From positions 248,001-312,000 of the forward strand of contig NZ_VSKS01000005.1 in the NCBI RefSeq assembly GCF_008312835.1: 64,000 bases of DNA, written 5' to 3'. Origin of the DNA: Streptomyces marokkonensis (GTDB lineage Bacteria; Actinomycetota; Actinomycetes; Streptomycetales; Streptomycetaceae). This document shows positions 15,751-24,584 of the stretch, in pieces. Numbering within the stretch: the stretch's first letter is position 1; every line of letters begins with the position of its first letter. Position numbers and translations under genes: made by a program. The notes beneath the pieces were generated by a model. The model did not search any database, had not been told where the DNA came from, and saw nothing but the letters and a program-made list of their open reading frames with translations.

Positions 15751-16640
15751 GCGTCACCGTCCGCGTCCCCGCCAAGGTCAACGTCCAGCTCGCGGTCGGC
15801 GCGGCCCGCCCCGACGGTTACCACGACCTGGCCAACGTCTTCCTCGCGGTGGGCCTCCACGACGAGGTCACGGTCACCGCGGCCGAGGAGCTGCGGGTGA
15901 CCTGCGCCGGCCCCGACGCCGGTCAGGTCCCCCTGGACCGCACGAACCTCGCGGCCCGCGCCGCCCTGGTGCTCGCCGAGCGGTACGGCCGTGACGCGGA
16001 CGTCCACATCCACATCGCCAAGGACATCCCCGTCGCGGGCGGCATGGCGGGCGGCAGCGCCGACGGCGCGGGCGCGCTGCTGGCGTGCGACGCGCTGTGG
16101 GGCACGGGTGCCTCGCGCGGGGAACTCCTCGACATCTGCGCCGAGCTGGGCAGCGATGTGCCGTTCAGCCTGGTGGGAGGGGCGGCGCTGGGCATCGGGC
16201 GGGGCGAACGGCTGACGGAACTCGAGGTGGGGGGCAGCTTCCACTGGGTGTTCGCGATGGCCGCGCGGGGGCTGTCGACACCGGCGGTCTTCCGGGAGTT
16301 CGACCGGCTGGCGGAGGGCCGGGACATTCCCGTGCCGGTGGCCTCACGGGAACTGCTCGACGCGCTCGCCAAGGGGGACGTCGACGCGCTCGCCGCGACC
16401 GTCTCCAACGATCTCCAGCCCGCCGCGCTGTCGCTGTTCCCGGAACTGGCGGACACCCTCGCGGCGGGGCGTGCGGCGGGGGCACTGGCGTCGCTGGTGT
16501 CGGGGTCGGGGCCGACGACGGCGTTCCTCGCCCCGGACGCGGGGGCGGCGGAGGCGATCGCCGGAGCCCTGAGGGCTTCGGGCACCTGCCGCACGGTGCG
16601 TACGGCGGCAGGTCCGGTACCGGGGGCTACGGTCGTCTGA
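15747..16640 (+). CDS. ispE: 4-diphosphocytidyl-2-C-methyl-D-erythritol kinase
   Basis: A 297-aa GHMP kinase of the methylerythritol-phosphate (isoprenoid) pathway; it phosphorylates the 2-hydroxyl of CDP-methylerythritol with ATP. It has the N-terminal [13 protein letters not shown] substrate motif, the ATP-binding [17 protein letters not shown] loop (about residue 95) and a C-terminal [10 protein letters not shown] glycine-rich motif. The GTG start overlaps the ksgA stop, so the two are coupled. The end is intact and the length is normal. The truncated Uma2 gene on the opposite strand stops exactly at the ispE stop codon. Confidence 0.93.
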   Translation: MSVTVRVPAKVNVQLAVGAARPDGYHDLANVFLAVGLHDEVTVTAAEELRVTCAGPDAGQVPLDRTNLAARAALVLAERYGRDADVHIHIAKDIPVAGGMAGGSADGAGALLACDALWGTGASRGELLDICAELGSDVPFSLVGGAALGIGRGERLTELEVGGSFHWVFAMAARGLSTPAVFREFDRLAEGRDIPVPVASRELLDALAKGDVDALAATVSNDLQPAALSLFPELADTLAAGRAAGALASLVSGSGPTTAFLAPDAGAAEAIAGALRASGTCRTVRTAAGPVPGATVV

Positions 16641-17012
16641 CGAGTCGGGTGAGACGACCTCCACGGCGAGCAGGACGTCCTTGGCCCTGAAACTGGTCTG
16701 GTCCAACCCTGTGACCGCGTCGGCTCGAACCACGCTGACATCGGGCTCCGGGCCGTTGTGCTCGTCCAGGACCACGGTCATCTCCCGCTCGACGCTGAAG
16801 TCCGGGCCGAGGGAATCGCGTAGTCCGCTGACCAAGAGGTCGATCACGAGAAAGTGGAAACGGCGCTGCGGACTGACGAAAACCAGGCTCCCGTCGATCA
16901 ACTCGGTGTGCGGCGGGAGATCAGGCAGCGTGAACAGGTCGTCCACGGTGTAGCCGTCCTGGGGTGGCACCGGCCAGTGAGGGTGGCGGTGCTCTAAGGA
17001 CTCGCCGGTCAT
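16639..17012 (-). pseudogene. Uma2-family (DUF820) endonuclease-like gene, C-terminally truncated
   Basis: The 5' part of a Uma2/DUF820 PD-(D/E)XK-fold gene. It has YTVDDLFTLPDLPPHTELID, VSPQRRFHFLVIDLL, the PDVSVV strand and LAVEVVSPDS, which carries the conserved glutamate. Right after SPDS the family sequence ends and the frame runs antisense through ispE, so the last third (normally from R-D-x-K-x-x-K-Y onward) is missing. The ATG at 17012 follows GGGAGGAACC. Loss of the conserved lysine-containing end makes activity unlikely. Intact Uma2 genes are abundant in Streptomyces, and such decayed copies are common. Confidence 0.7.
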
Positions 17013-17168
17013 GGTTCCTCCCATGGACGGGATCCTGCTGCCTGCCCTCTACGGTAGCCGCCCGTTTCCGATCAGGTCATCACAAGGAGTGACGATCTCC
17101 CGGCGCGTCGACCTGCGCCCGCGAGGGCCTACGCTTGAAAGCTGATCGATCCACCGGGCAGGAGAGAA

Positions 17169-18983
17169 ATGGCCGTCAACCTGGTCAATGTCGAGAACGT
17201 CAGCAAGGTGTACGGCACGCGTGCGTTGCTCGACGGGATTTCCCTCGGCGTCTCCGAAGGGGACCGGATCGGGGTCGTGGGGCGCAACGGGGACGGCAAG
17301 ACCACGCTGATCCGGATGCTGGCCCGGCTGGAGGAGGCCGACACCGGGCGGGTCACCCACTCCGGCGGGCTGCGGCTCGGTGTGCTCACCCAGCACGACT
17401 CGCTCGACCCCGCCGCCACCGTCCGGCACGAGGTCATCGGCGACATGGCCGACCACGAGTGGGCCGGGAACGCCAAGGTCAGGGACGTGCTGACCGGGCT
17501 GTTCGGCGGGCTGGACCTGCCCGGGTTCCCCAAGGGCCTCGACACGGTCATCGGACCGCTGTCCGGCGGTGAGCGGCGCCGCATCGCGCTCGCCAAGCTG
17601 CTCATCGAGGAGCAGGACCTGATCGTCCTGGACGAGCCGACCAACCACCTCGACGTCGAGGGCATCGCCTGGCTCGCCGAGCACCTGCGCACCCGCCGGT
17701 CCGCGCTCGTCTGCGTCACCCACGACCGGTGGTTCCTCGACCAGGTCTGCACCCGCATGTGGGACGTGCAGCGCGGTGACGTGTACGAGTACGAGGGCGG
17801 CTACTCCGACTACGTCTTCGCCCGCGCCGAGCGCGAACGCATCGCCGCCACCGAGGAGGTCAAGCGGCAGAACCTGGTCCGCAAGGAGCTGGCCTGGCTG
17901 CGGCGCGGCGCTCCCGCGCGGACGTCGAAGCCGCGGTTCCGCGTGGAGGCCGCCAACGAACTGATCAAGGACGTGCCGCCGCCGCGCGACAGCAGCGAGC
18001 TGATGAAGTTCGCCTCCACACGCCTGGGCAAGACGGTGTTCGACCTGGAGGACGTCACCGTCCAGGCCGGGCCCAAGGTGCTGCTGAAGCACGTGACCTG
18101 GCAGCTCGGGCCCGGGGACCGGATCGGTCTGGTCGGGGTCAACGGGGCGGGCAAGACGTCCCTGTTGCGGGCGCTGGCGGAGGCCGCCAGGAGCGAGGGG
18201 GAGGTCCAGCCCGCGGGGGGCGGCATCCGCGTCGGCAGGACCGTCAAGCTCGCCTATCTGTCCCAGGAGGTCGCCGAACTCGACCCCGGCTGGCGGGTGC
18301 TCCAGGCCGTGCAGCAGGTGCGTGAGCGCGTCGACCTCGGCAAGGGGCGCGAGATGACCGCAGGTCAGCTGTGCGAGACCTTCGGGTTCAACAAGGAGAA
18401 GCAGTGGACGCCGGTCGGGGACCTCTCGGGTGGTGAGCGGCGCAGGCTCCAGCTGCTCCGCCTCCTCATGGACGAGCCCAACGTCCTCTTCCTCGACGAG
18501 CCCACCAACGACCTCGACATCGAGACCCTGACCCAGCTCGAGGACGTCCTCGACGGCTGGCCCGGTTCGATGATCGTCATCTCCCACGACCGGTTCTTCC
18601 TCGAGCGCACCACCGACCGGGTGTTCGCGCTCCTCGGTGACGGCACCCTGCGGATGCTGCCCCGCGGCATCGACGAGTACCTGGAGCGGCGCAAGGGGAT
18701 GGAGGAGGCCGCCGCCGCGGCGGCCGCCGTACCGGCGGCGGCGTCCCAGAGCGCGGCGCCGGAGAGGAGCGCCGCCGGCCAGCGCGCCGCCAAGAAGGAG
18801 CTCCAGAAGATCGAGCGCCAGCTGGACAGGATCTCCGAGAAGGAGAGCGCGCTGCACGCCACCATCGCCGAGCACGCCACCGACTTCGCGAAGGTGGCCG
18901 GACTCGACGCCGAACTGCGGGAGCTGACCGGCCAGCGGGAGGAACTGGAACTGCGCTGGCTGGAACTGGCCGAGGACGCCTGA
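17169..18983 (+). CDS. ABC-F family ATPase (Uup/EttA-like)
   Basis: A 604-aa soluble protein with two ABC domains and no membrane segments. Domain 1 has Walker A GRNGDGKTT near residue 40, signature LSGGERRRIALAKLL and LDEPTNHLD. Domain 2 has GVNGAGKTS near 325, LSGGERRRLQLLRLL and FLDEPTNDLD. A linker of about 80 residues separates them, and an Ala-rich, then coiled-coil C-terminal tail (LQKIERQLDRISEKESALHA) resembles Uup. ABC-F proteins act on ribosomes or branched DNA. It is not next to antibiotic genes, so a housekeeping role is more likely than resistance. The ATG follows GGAGAGAA. Confidence 0.88.
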   Translation: MAVNLVNVENVSKVYGTRALLDGISLGVSEGDRIGVVGRNGDGKTTLIRMLARLEEADTGRVTHSGGLRLGVLTQHDSLDPAATVRHEVIGDMADHEWAGNAKVRDVLTGLFGGLDLPGFPKGLDTVIGPLSGGERRRIALAKLLIEEQDLIVLDEPTNHLDVEGIAWLAEHLRTRRSALVCVTHDRWFLDQVCTRMWDVQRGDVYEYEGGYSDYVFARAERERIAATEEVKRQNLVRKELAWLRRGAPARTSKPRFRVEAANELIKDVPPPRDSSELMKFASTRLGKTVFDLEDVTVQAGPKVLLKHVTWQLGPGDRIGLVGVNGAGKTSLLRALAEAARSEGEVQPAGGGIRVGRTVKLAYLSQEVAELDPGWRVLQAVQQVRERVDLGKGREMTAGQLCETFGFNKEKQWTPVGDLSGGERRRLQLLRLLMDEPNVLFLDEPTNDLDIETLTQLEDVLDGWPGSMIVISHDRFFLERTTDRVFALLGDGTLRMLPRGIDEYLERRKGMEEAAAAAAAVPAAASQSAAPERSAAGQRAAKKELQKIERQLDRISEKESALHATIAEHATDFAKVAGLDAELRELTGQREELELRWLELAEDA

Positions 18984-18984
18984 A

Positions 18985-19012
18985 CCGGCGCGCGAGCCCC
19001 GCCGCGCGCCGG
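18985..19012. terminator. Terminator after the ABC-F gene
   Basis: A perfect 10-bp stem (CCGGCGCGCG/CGCGCGCCGG) with an 8-base loop begins 2 bases after the ABC-F stop codon. No T run follows, as is usual for Streptomyces hairpin terminators. Confidence 0.6.
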
Positions 19013-19229
19013 AACGCGGGGAGCGCGCGCCGCGTGGAGACGGCGTGAAGGTCAGTAACGGGCGCATCACGGGCCGGTCCTCCCTTGGGAACAGGGGCGG
19101 ACGCGGCCCGGTGGCATGTCGGTACCGGGTGATAGAAAGAGCCGTCTGACAACCGTCTGAAGACGACTCTGGGTTCAACACGTACCTCAGGGCGTGGCTA
19201 AAAATCAGTGAGCAAGGGGGAAAGCGCTG

Positions 19230-21011
19230 ATGGCTCAGCCGCCCAACCAGCCGCCGCAGGGTGGCTTCGGAGCGCCGCAGGAACCGCCGCCGGGTGGTGG
19301 GTTCGGACCGCCGCAGACGCCGCCACCCCCGCAGGGGCCACCGCAGACGCCGCCCCCGCAGGGACCGCCGGCCGGTGCGCCGCAGCCCGGGTACGGCTAT
19401 CCGCAGCAGCCTCCCCAGCAGCCGGGCCCCTACACCTCAGGTCCGTACGCCTCCGGGCCCTACGGACAGCCGCAGCAGCCGGGGCCGTACGGGCAGCCCG
19501 GGTACGGGTACCCGCAGCCGCAGTTCCCCGGGGCGCCCGGCACCCCGCCCGGCGGATCCGGTTCCCGCAACCCCTTCAAGGGCAGGCCCGCCCTCGTCGC
19601 CGGTGCCGCGGTGGCCGCGCTGCTGGTGATCGGCGGCACCGTGTGGGCCGTCTCCGGCGACGACGGCAAGAAGGACAAGAAGCCGGTCTCCAAGCAGACC
19701 GACGACCCCAAGCCGGACACCTCCGGCGGCGCCCCGGTCAACCCCGGTGACGGCAGCGGTGACGGCGGCGACGACCCGGAGAACCTCAACGAGGGCCGCC
19801 AGGACGGCGAGTCCAAGGTGCTCTGGTACAAGGAGGCGCCCGACGCCCCCGGTTCCGGCGCCGACGCCCCCGGCATGTGGATCACCGACAAGACCGCGGT
19901 GAAGGCGGCCTACAAGGAGCTCTCCGCCTACAACGTCGGTGACGGCAAGCCCACCTGGGAGACCATCGCCTTCCCGCAGAAGATCTGCTCGGTCACCTCG
20001 CAGAAGACGTCCGACGACAAGGTCGTCATCGCCTACATGAGCGGCAGCAGCGACCGCGCCAAGTGCAACCAGCTCCAGCTCGTCGACCTCAACACCGGCG
20101 AGAAGGGCTGGACGGCCAAGGTCGACGACGGCGAGCTGTTCGACTCCGCGCTCTCCATCGAGATGTCCCTCACCGGCAACACGCTGATGGTGGGCCGCTC
20201 GCAGTCCGGCACGGCCTACGACGTGCGCACCGGCAAGGAGATGTTCGACGCCAAGAAGTACGGCGACGCACCCTGCTTCCCCGCCGCCTTCGCGGGCGGT
20301 GAGCGGCTGATCCAGGTCGCGTCCTGCGGCGCCGGCGGCGACAACGCCCACGACGAGGTGCGGGAGCTCGACCCGAAGACCGGCAAGGTCAAGTGGACCT
20401 ACGCGTACGAGAAGGGCTGGAGGGTCGAGCGCGCCTTCTCCGTCGACCCGGTCGTCATCTACGCGACCAAGGACGAGGACGGCGACAAGAAGGCTTGGAA
20501 CATCGCCGCCTTCACCGCCGGCGGCACGCTGCGCTCGCAGGTCGCGGTCGACGAGAACTTCGACCCCGGCTGCGGCTGGGCCATCCTCGCGCGCGACCTC
20601 CAGGGCTGCCAGGGCGTCGTCGTCGAGGGGGACACCCTCTACCTGCCCACCGAGGCGACCACCGGAGCCAACGAGATCGTCGCGATCAGCCTCGACAACG
20701 GCAAGGAGCGGTGGCGGGAATCCTCCCCGGCCCAGGAGTCGATGGTCCCGATGAAGACCGAGAACGGCAAGCTCATCGCCTACGTGGAGCCCTCGTACAA
20801 CGCGGGCGGCCAAGTCGTCGCCCTTCCCCTCGCGGGCGGCAGCCACAAGCCGGCCGAGCTGATGCAGAACCCGCAGGGCGTCGCGGACATCGAGAACAGC
20901 TTCTTCAGCAAGGCGATCGACTGGGTCGACGGGCGCTTCTACATCTCGACGACCCGGCTGACCGGAAACGACGAGTCGAAGGAGAAGCTGATGCTCGCCT
21001 ACGGCAAGTGA
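19230..21011 (+). CDS. Membrane-anchored PQQ-like beta-propeller protein 1
   Basis: A 593-aa protein. Residues 1-110 are Pro/Gln/Gly/Tyr-rich with repeats such as QQPGPYGQPGYGYPQP. One transmembrane helix follows (about 117-137, VAGAAVAALLVIGGTVWAV), then a linker rich in Lys, Asp and Gly, and an extracellular domain with repeated blades of PQQ-like propeller type (VDLNTGEKGWTAKV, YDVRTGKEMFDAK, LDPKTGKVKWTYAY, ISLDNGKERWRES). Three cysteine-containing loops may form disulfides. Its neighbour at 21070 has the same architecture, so they are probably tandem duplicates. No enzymatic residues are recognised; a surface or cell-envelope role is likely. Confidence 0.75.
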   Translation: MAQPPNQPPQGGFGAPQEPPPGGGFGPPQTPPPPQGPPQTPPPQGPPAGAPQPGYGYPQQPPQQPGPYTSGPYASGPYGQPQQPGPYGQPGYGYPQPQFPGAPGTPPGGSGSRNPFKGRPALVAGAAVAALLVIGGTVWAVSGDDGKKDKKPVSKQTDDPKPDTSGGAPVNPGDGSGDGGDDPENLNEGRQDGESKVLWYKEAPDAPGSGADAPGMWITDKTAVKAAYKELSAYNVGDGKPTWETIAFPQKICSVTSQKTSDDKVVIAYMSGSSDRAKCNQLQLVDLNTGEKGWTAKVDDGELFDSALSIEMSLTGNTLMVGRSQSGTAYDVRTGKEMFDAKKYGDAPCFPAAFAGGERLIQVASCGAGGDNAHDEVRELDPKTGKVKWTYAYEKGWRVERAFSVDPVVIYATKDEDGDKKAWNIAAFTAGGTLRSQVAVDENFDPGCGWAILARDLQGCQGVVVEGDTLYLPTEATTGANEIVAISLDNGKERWRESSPAQESMVPMKTENGKLIAYVEPSYNAGGQVVALPLAGGSHKPAELMQNPQGVADIENSFFSKAIDWVDGRFYISTTRLTGNDESKEKLMLAYGK

Positions 21012-21069
21012 GCGCCGCTCCCGTCACCTTCCCGCCGCCCGTCGTCCCCTTCCCCGAGGTACTCACGTC

Positions 21070-22959
21070 ATGACCCAGCCGCCCCCGCCGCCCAACCAGC
21101 CCCCGCAGCAGCCGGGGTTCGGGCCGCCGCAGGATCCCTCGCAGCAGCCCGCGCAGCCTCCGCAGAACGCTTCGCAGCAGCCCGCGCAGCCTCCGCAGCA
21201 GCCGTCCGCTCCTACGGGTCCCGATCTCAACAAGGCCCCCGAGCCCGGGTACGGGTATCCGCAGGCTCCGCAGAGCGCTCCGCCTGCCGCGCCTCCGGCG
21301 GCACCGCAGGGGCCCGGATACGGGTACCCGCAGCAGCCGCCGGCCGCCGGGTACGGGTACCCGGGGCAGCAGCCCGGGCCGTACGGGCAGCCGCAGCCGG
21401 GGGCCTACGGGCAGCCGCAGCAGCCGGGGCCGTACGGGCAGCCCGGGTACGGGTATCCGCAGCCGCCGACCATGCCCATGCAGCCGCAGCCGGGTGGCGG
21501 GAAGAAGTTCAACGCGCAGATGGCCATCATCGTGGCCGCGGTCGTGGCCATCGCGCTGATCGTCGGCGGCGGGGTCTGGTACGCGTCCGGCAAGGACGAC
21601 GACAAGAAGACCACCGCGGAGGGCGGCGGGGGCAAGGAAGAGAAGAACGGTGAGGGCGGGGGCGGGACCGGGGGTTCCTCCTCCGGAGGCGGAGCCAAGG
21701 AGAAGGCTCCCGCCGACACCGCCTCCAAGGTGCTCTTCCAGGTGCCCGCGCCCAAGGTGCCCAAGGGCGTCTCGAGCATCGACACATCCGGTTCCTGGCT
21801 GACCGACACCGTGTACGCCAAGAGCGGCATCGCCGAGATCGTCGGGTACGACCGCGCCAAGGGCACCGAGAAGTGGACGATCGACCTGCCCGGACCGGTG
21901 TGCAGCGCGACCATGCACGTCACCGAGGACAACAAGACGGCGATCGTCCACAAGCCGGCGATGCCGGCCAAGGGTGAGCCGCAGGCCTGCACCCAGGTCG
22001 CGGTGGTCGACCTGGAGGCGGGCAAGCAGCTGTGGTCCAAGTCCGCCAAGTCCGGCACGATGCCGATCAGCTTCAACAACGTCACCCTCAGCGGTGGCAC
22101 CGTGGCCGCGGGCAGCACCAGCGGCGGCGCCGCCTGGGAGATCGCCTCCGGCAAGCAGCTGTGGGCGCCCAAGACGTCCGACTCCTGCTACGACTCCGGG
22201 TACGGCGGCGGGGAGAAGCTGGTCGCGGTCCGCAAGTGCGGCTCGTACGAGCAGCGTCAGCTCCACATCCAGACCATCGACCCGAAGTCCGGGAACGTCG
22301 TCACCGAGTACAAGATGGACGAGGGCATCGAGTACGCCGCCGTCGTGTCCACCGACCCGCTGGTCGTGGCCGCCGACGTCGGTGACTCCGCCGGTGACGG
22401 CAGCGGCATCTCGGACTTCTTCTCCATCGACAACAAGACCGGCAAGCTGCGCCAGCGCATCTCCGCGCCGGGCGACGACTTCGCGGCCCGCTGCGACGCC
22501 ATCTACAAGATGGAGAACTGCACCGGGCTGACGGTCGGCAACGACCGGCTGTACATCGCGACGGAGGAGCACGAGGGCAGCGGGGACTCGTACGGCCAGA
22601 CCAACGAGGTCGTGGCGTTCGACCTCGCGACCGGCAAGCAGACCGGTCAGCGGGCCGACGCGGGTGACGACTACGAGATCACTCCGCTGCGGATGGACGG
22701 CGGAAACGTGATCGCGTACAAGCGTCCGCCCTACGACAAGGGCGGGCAGATCGTGAGCATCGACGGGGGGACCTTCAAGCAGACCGTGCTCCTGGAGAAC
22801 CCGGCGACGGAGAGCGTGCGGGACGTCGAGGGGCGGATGCTGCCGACGTCCGCGGAGCTCCTGTACTCGCAGGGGGGTCTGTACATGTCGAAGGTGTACG
22901 CCAGTGACTTCTCGACGGGGGACAAGGAGTATCTGGTCATCGCGTTCGGCACCGGCTGA
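21070..22959 (+). CDS. Membrane-anchored PQQ-like beta-propeller protein 2
   Basis: A 629-aa paralogue of the preceding protein. Its Pro/Gln-rich N-terminus is longer (about 145 residues, with six or more YGYPQ-type repeats). A transmembrane helix follows (about 156-178, MAIIVAAVVAIALIVGGGVW), then a Lys/Glu/Gly-rich linker and a propeller domain with blades such as YDRAKGTEKWTIDL, VDLEAGKQLWSKSA and FDLATGKQTGQRA. It starts 58 bases after the first gene and is probably cotranscribed with it. The cytoplasmic side of the N-terminus is inferred from the single helix and the basic stop-transfer residues after it. Confidence 0.75.
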   Translation: MTQPPPPPNQPPQQPGFGPPQDPSQQPAQPPQNASQQPAQPPQQPSAPTGPDLNKAPEPGYGYPQAPQSAPPAAPPAAPQGPGYGYPQQPPAAGYGYPGQQPGPYGQPQPGAYGQPQQPGPYGQPGYGYPQPPTMPMQPQPGGGKKFNAQMAIIVAAVVAIALIVGGGVWYASGKDDDKKTTAEGGGGKEEKNGEGGGGTGGSSSGGGAKEKAPADTASKVLFQVPAPKVPKGVSSIDTSGSWLTDTVYAKSGIAEIVGYDRAKGTEKWTIDLPGPVCSATMHVTEDNKTAIVHKPAMPAKGEPQACTQVAVVDLEAGKQLWSKSAKSGTMPISFNNVTLSGGTVAAGSTSGGAAWEIASGKQLWAPKTSDSCYDSGYGGGEKLVAVRKCGSYEQRQLHIQTIDPKSGNVVTEYKMDEGIEYAAVVSTDPLVVAADVGDSAGDGSGISDFFSIDNKTGKLRQRISAPGDDFAARCDAIYKMENCTGLTVGNDRLYIATEEHEGSGDSYGQTNEVVAFDLATGKQTGQRADAGDDYEITPLRMDGGNVIAYKRPPYDKGGQIVSIDGGTFKQTVLLENPATESVRDVEGRMLPTSAELLYSQGGLYMSKVYASDFSTGDKEYLVIAFGTG

Positions 22960-22980
22960 TCGTTCGCGCGGTTTCTTGTG

Positions 22981-23010
22981 CGGCCCCGTCCCTGCTCAGG
23001 GACGGGGCCG
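22981..23010. terminator. Terminator after the propeller gene pair
   Basis: A perfect 13-bp stem (CGGCCCCGTCCCT/AGGGACGGGGCCG) with a GCTC loop, 21 bases beyond the stop of the second gene. Between it and 23183 there is only a short run of direct CCGGGGGCAT-type repeats at about 23114-23155. Confidence 0.7.
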
Positions 23011-23182
23011 TGCGCGTACCGCTCATCATGCGCTCATCGCCACCGAATGCGAGAATTTCGGCGATCCGGGGCGATTCTCGCCGGTAGGGGGAGCGCGGCG
23101 TCGAACAAGCGTGTAGCTTCCGGGGGCATCCGGGGGCATCCGGGGGTCCGGGGGTGCGTTGGTGTGGGGGGTTGGTTGTTCG

Positions 23183-23854
23183 ATGGGTGTGCGGTTGCTG
23201 GTGGTCGACGACCACCGACTGCTCGCCGAGGCGCTGGCCTCGGCGTTGAAGCTGCGGGGGCACCGGGTGCTGGCCGCGGCGGCGCCGGCGGTGGGGGCGG
23301 CGGATCTGGTGATCAGCAGGGCGCCGGAGGTGTGTCTGCTGGGGACGGCGGCGCCGGCGGAGCCGGGGGCGTTCGATCCGGTGGTGAAGATCAAGCGGGA
23401 GCGGCCTCAGGTGGCGGTGGTCGTGCTGGGGCCGGTGCCGTCGCCCCGGGGGATCGCGGCGGCGTTCGCGGCAGGGGCGTCGGGGTACGTGCGGCACGAC
23501 GAGCGCATCGAGGGTGTCGAGCGGGCGATCATGAAGGCGCGGGCGGGGGAGGCGGCGGTGGCGCCGCAGTTGTTGCAGGGGGCGTTCGGGGAGCTGCTCA
23601 ATCCCGCGGCGCAGCCGGACGACGAGGGGCAGCGGCTGCTGCAGATGCTGACGCCCCGGGAGGTGGAGGTGCTGGTGCGGGTGGCGGAGGGGGAGGACAC
23701 CCGGCTGATCGCGGCGGGGATGGGGATCGCGCCGTCCACGGCGCGGACGCATGTGCAGCGGGTGCTGATGAAACTGGGCGTGGGTTCGCGTCTTGAGGCG
23801 GCGGCGCTGGCCGCGCGGACCGGCCTCCTGGACCGGGCGGGCCCGCTCGACTGA
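23183..23854 (+). CDS. NarL/LuxR-type response regulator without phospho-acceptor
   Basis: A 223-aa orphan regulator. The receiver-like half begins MGVRLLVVDDHRLLAEALAS, but the expected phosphorylation Asp is replaced in PEVCLLGTAAP. The Thr/Ser of strand 4 is Gly (VVVLGP), and the Lys of strand 5 is lost (GYVRHDERI). The C-terminal half is an intact LuxR helix-turn-helix (LTPREVEVLVRVAEGEDTRL, MGIAPSTARTHVQRVLMKLG). It probably acts without phosphorylation, through ligand, partner or expression level. ATG 23183 gives the canonical N-terminus. No cognate kinase is adjacent. Confidence 0.8.
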   Translation: MGVRLLVVDDHRLLAEALASALKLRGHRVLAAAAPAVGAADLVISRAPEVCLLGTAAPAEPGAFDPVVKIKRERPQVAVVVLGPVPSPRGIAAAFAAGASGYVRHDERIEGVERAIMKARAGEAAVAPQLLQGAFGELLNPAAQPDDEGQRLLQMLTPREVEVLVRVAEGEDTRLIAAGMGIAPSTARTHVQRVLMKLGVGSRLEAAALAARTGLLDRAGPLD

Positions 23855-24251
23855 TGCCTGCGGCGCAGCGGGCTGTGCGGTGGGGGTGCGCGTAGCGCCT
23901 GGTGCCGGTGGGTGGGTCGGGGCCGGGTCGGGGGTGTACGTCCTCGGACTGGCGCGATCGGGCCTCTCGGTGGAGGTGCGGGGCGTTGACTCGCACCAGC
24001 CGCTGCGGGCGCACACCCCCGCCCCGTCCCCTCCGCGCCGTACGCGCCTTACGCGGCGTACGCGCCTCCTCCGCCGTCGTTCCCGCGGGCGGTCGTGCCG
24101 CGCCGGCCGTTCCCGCGGGCAGTCGTGCCGCTGGGGCGATGGGGGAGGGTGGGCGCGACGGCGCCCCGTGAGCGCCGGGCTGCGCCACCTCCGCCGGTCG
24201 GTACCCGCGCGGGGCACCCTGCCGGGGAGGGTGGCGCAACCCGCGCCCGGG
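23855..24251. other. 397-bp gene-free region with short direct repeats
   Basis: No supported gene. It contains GTACGCGCCT at 24040 and 24058. A 23-bp sequence beginning CGTTCCCGCGGGC occurs at 24078-24100 and again at 24108-24130, with 22 of 23 bases matching and a 30-bp period. Open frames here are arginine-rich artefacts of the composition. Confidence 0.5.
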
Positions 24252-24563
24252 TTACTCCTCCCGCTCGTCCGGTACGGCGTCCGGCGGTGGCGGAGCCGTC
24301 GGGCGGAGTTTGAGCCACAGCAGGAACAGCAGGCCGAGGATCAACATCCCCAGCCCCGTCCAGAGGTTGATGTTGACGCCCTCCGCCTTGTCGATGTCCG
24401 CGTCGGACGCGGTGAAGCCCGCGATCGTGACGATGACGCCGTACACGACGAACAGCCCACCGATGATCCGCCGGATGTCGAACAACCGGGCGGCCGTCGC
24501 GGACTTGGTCTCCAGATCGGTGATCTCCCGCTGGAGATCACGCTCGGAGTAGTGCTCGGACAT
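24252..24563 (-). CDS. Small two-helix membrane protein next to the symporter
   Basis: A 103-aa protein with an N-terminal amphipathic or coiled segment (MSEHYSERDLQREITDLET) and two hydrophobic helices (about 33-52, GLFVVYGVIVTIAGFTA, and 66-86, LWTGLGMLILGLLFLLWL). A proline- and glutamate-rich tail follows. It starts 21 bases after the symporter stop in the same direction, so it is likely cotranscribed. Such small proteins often accompany solute:sodium symporters in actinomycetes; whether it is a subunit is inferred. It has no catalytic features. Confidence 0.65.
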   Translation of the reverse strand: MSEHYSERDLQREITDLETKSATAARLFDIRRIIGGLFVVYGVIVTIAGFTASDADIDKAEGVNINLWTGLGMLILGLLFLLWLKLRPTAPPPPDAVPDEREE

Positions 24564-24584
24564 GGTCTCTCAATCCTCCCGCGG

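Noticed and set aside
17049-19181. 710-aa minus-strand open frame across the ABC-F gene
   Set aside because: Antisense shadow; the plus frame has both ABC domains with all motifs.
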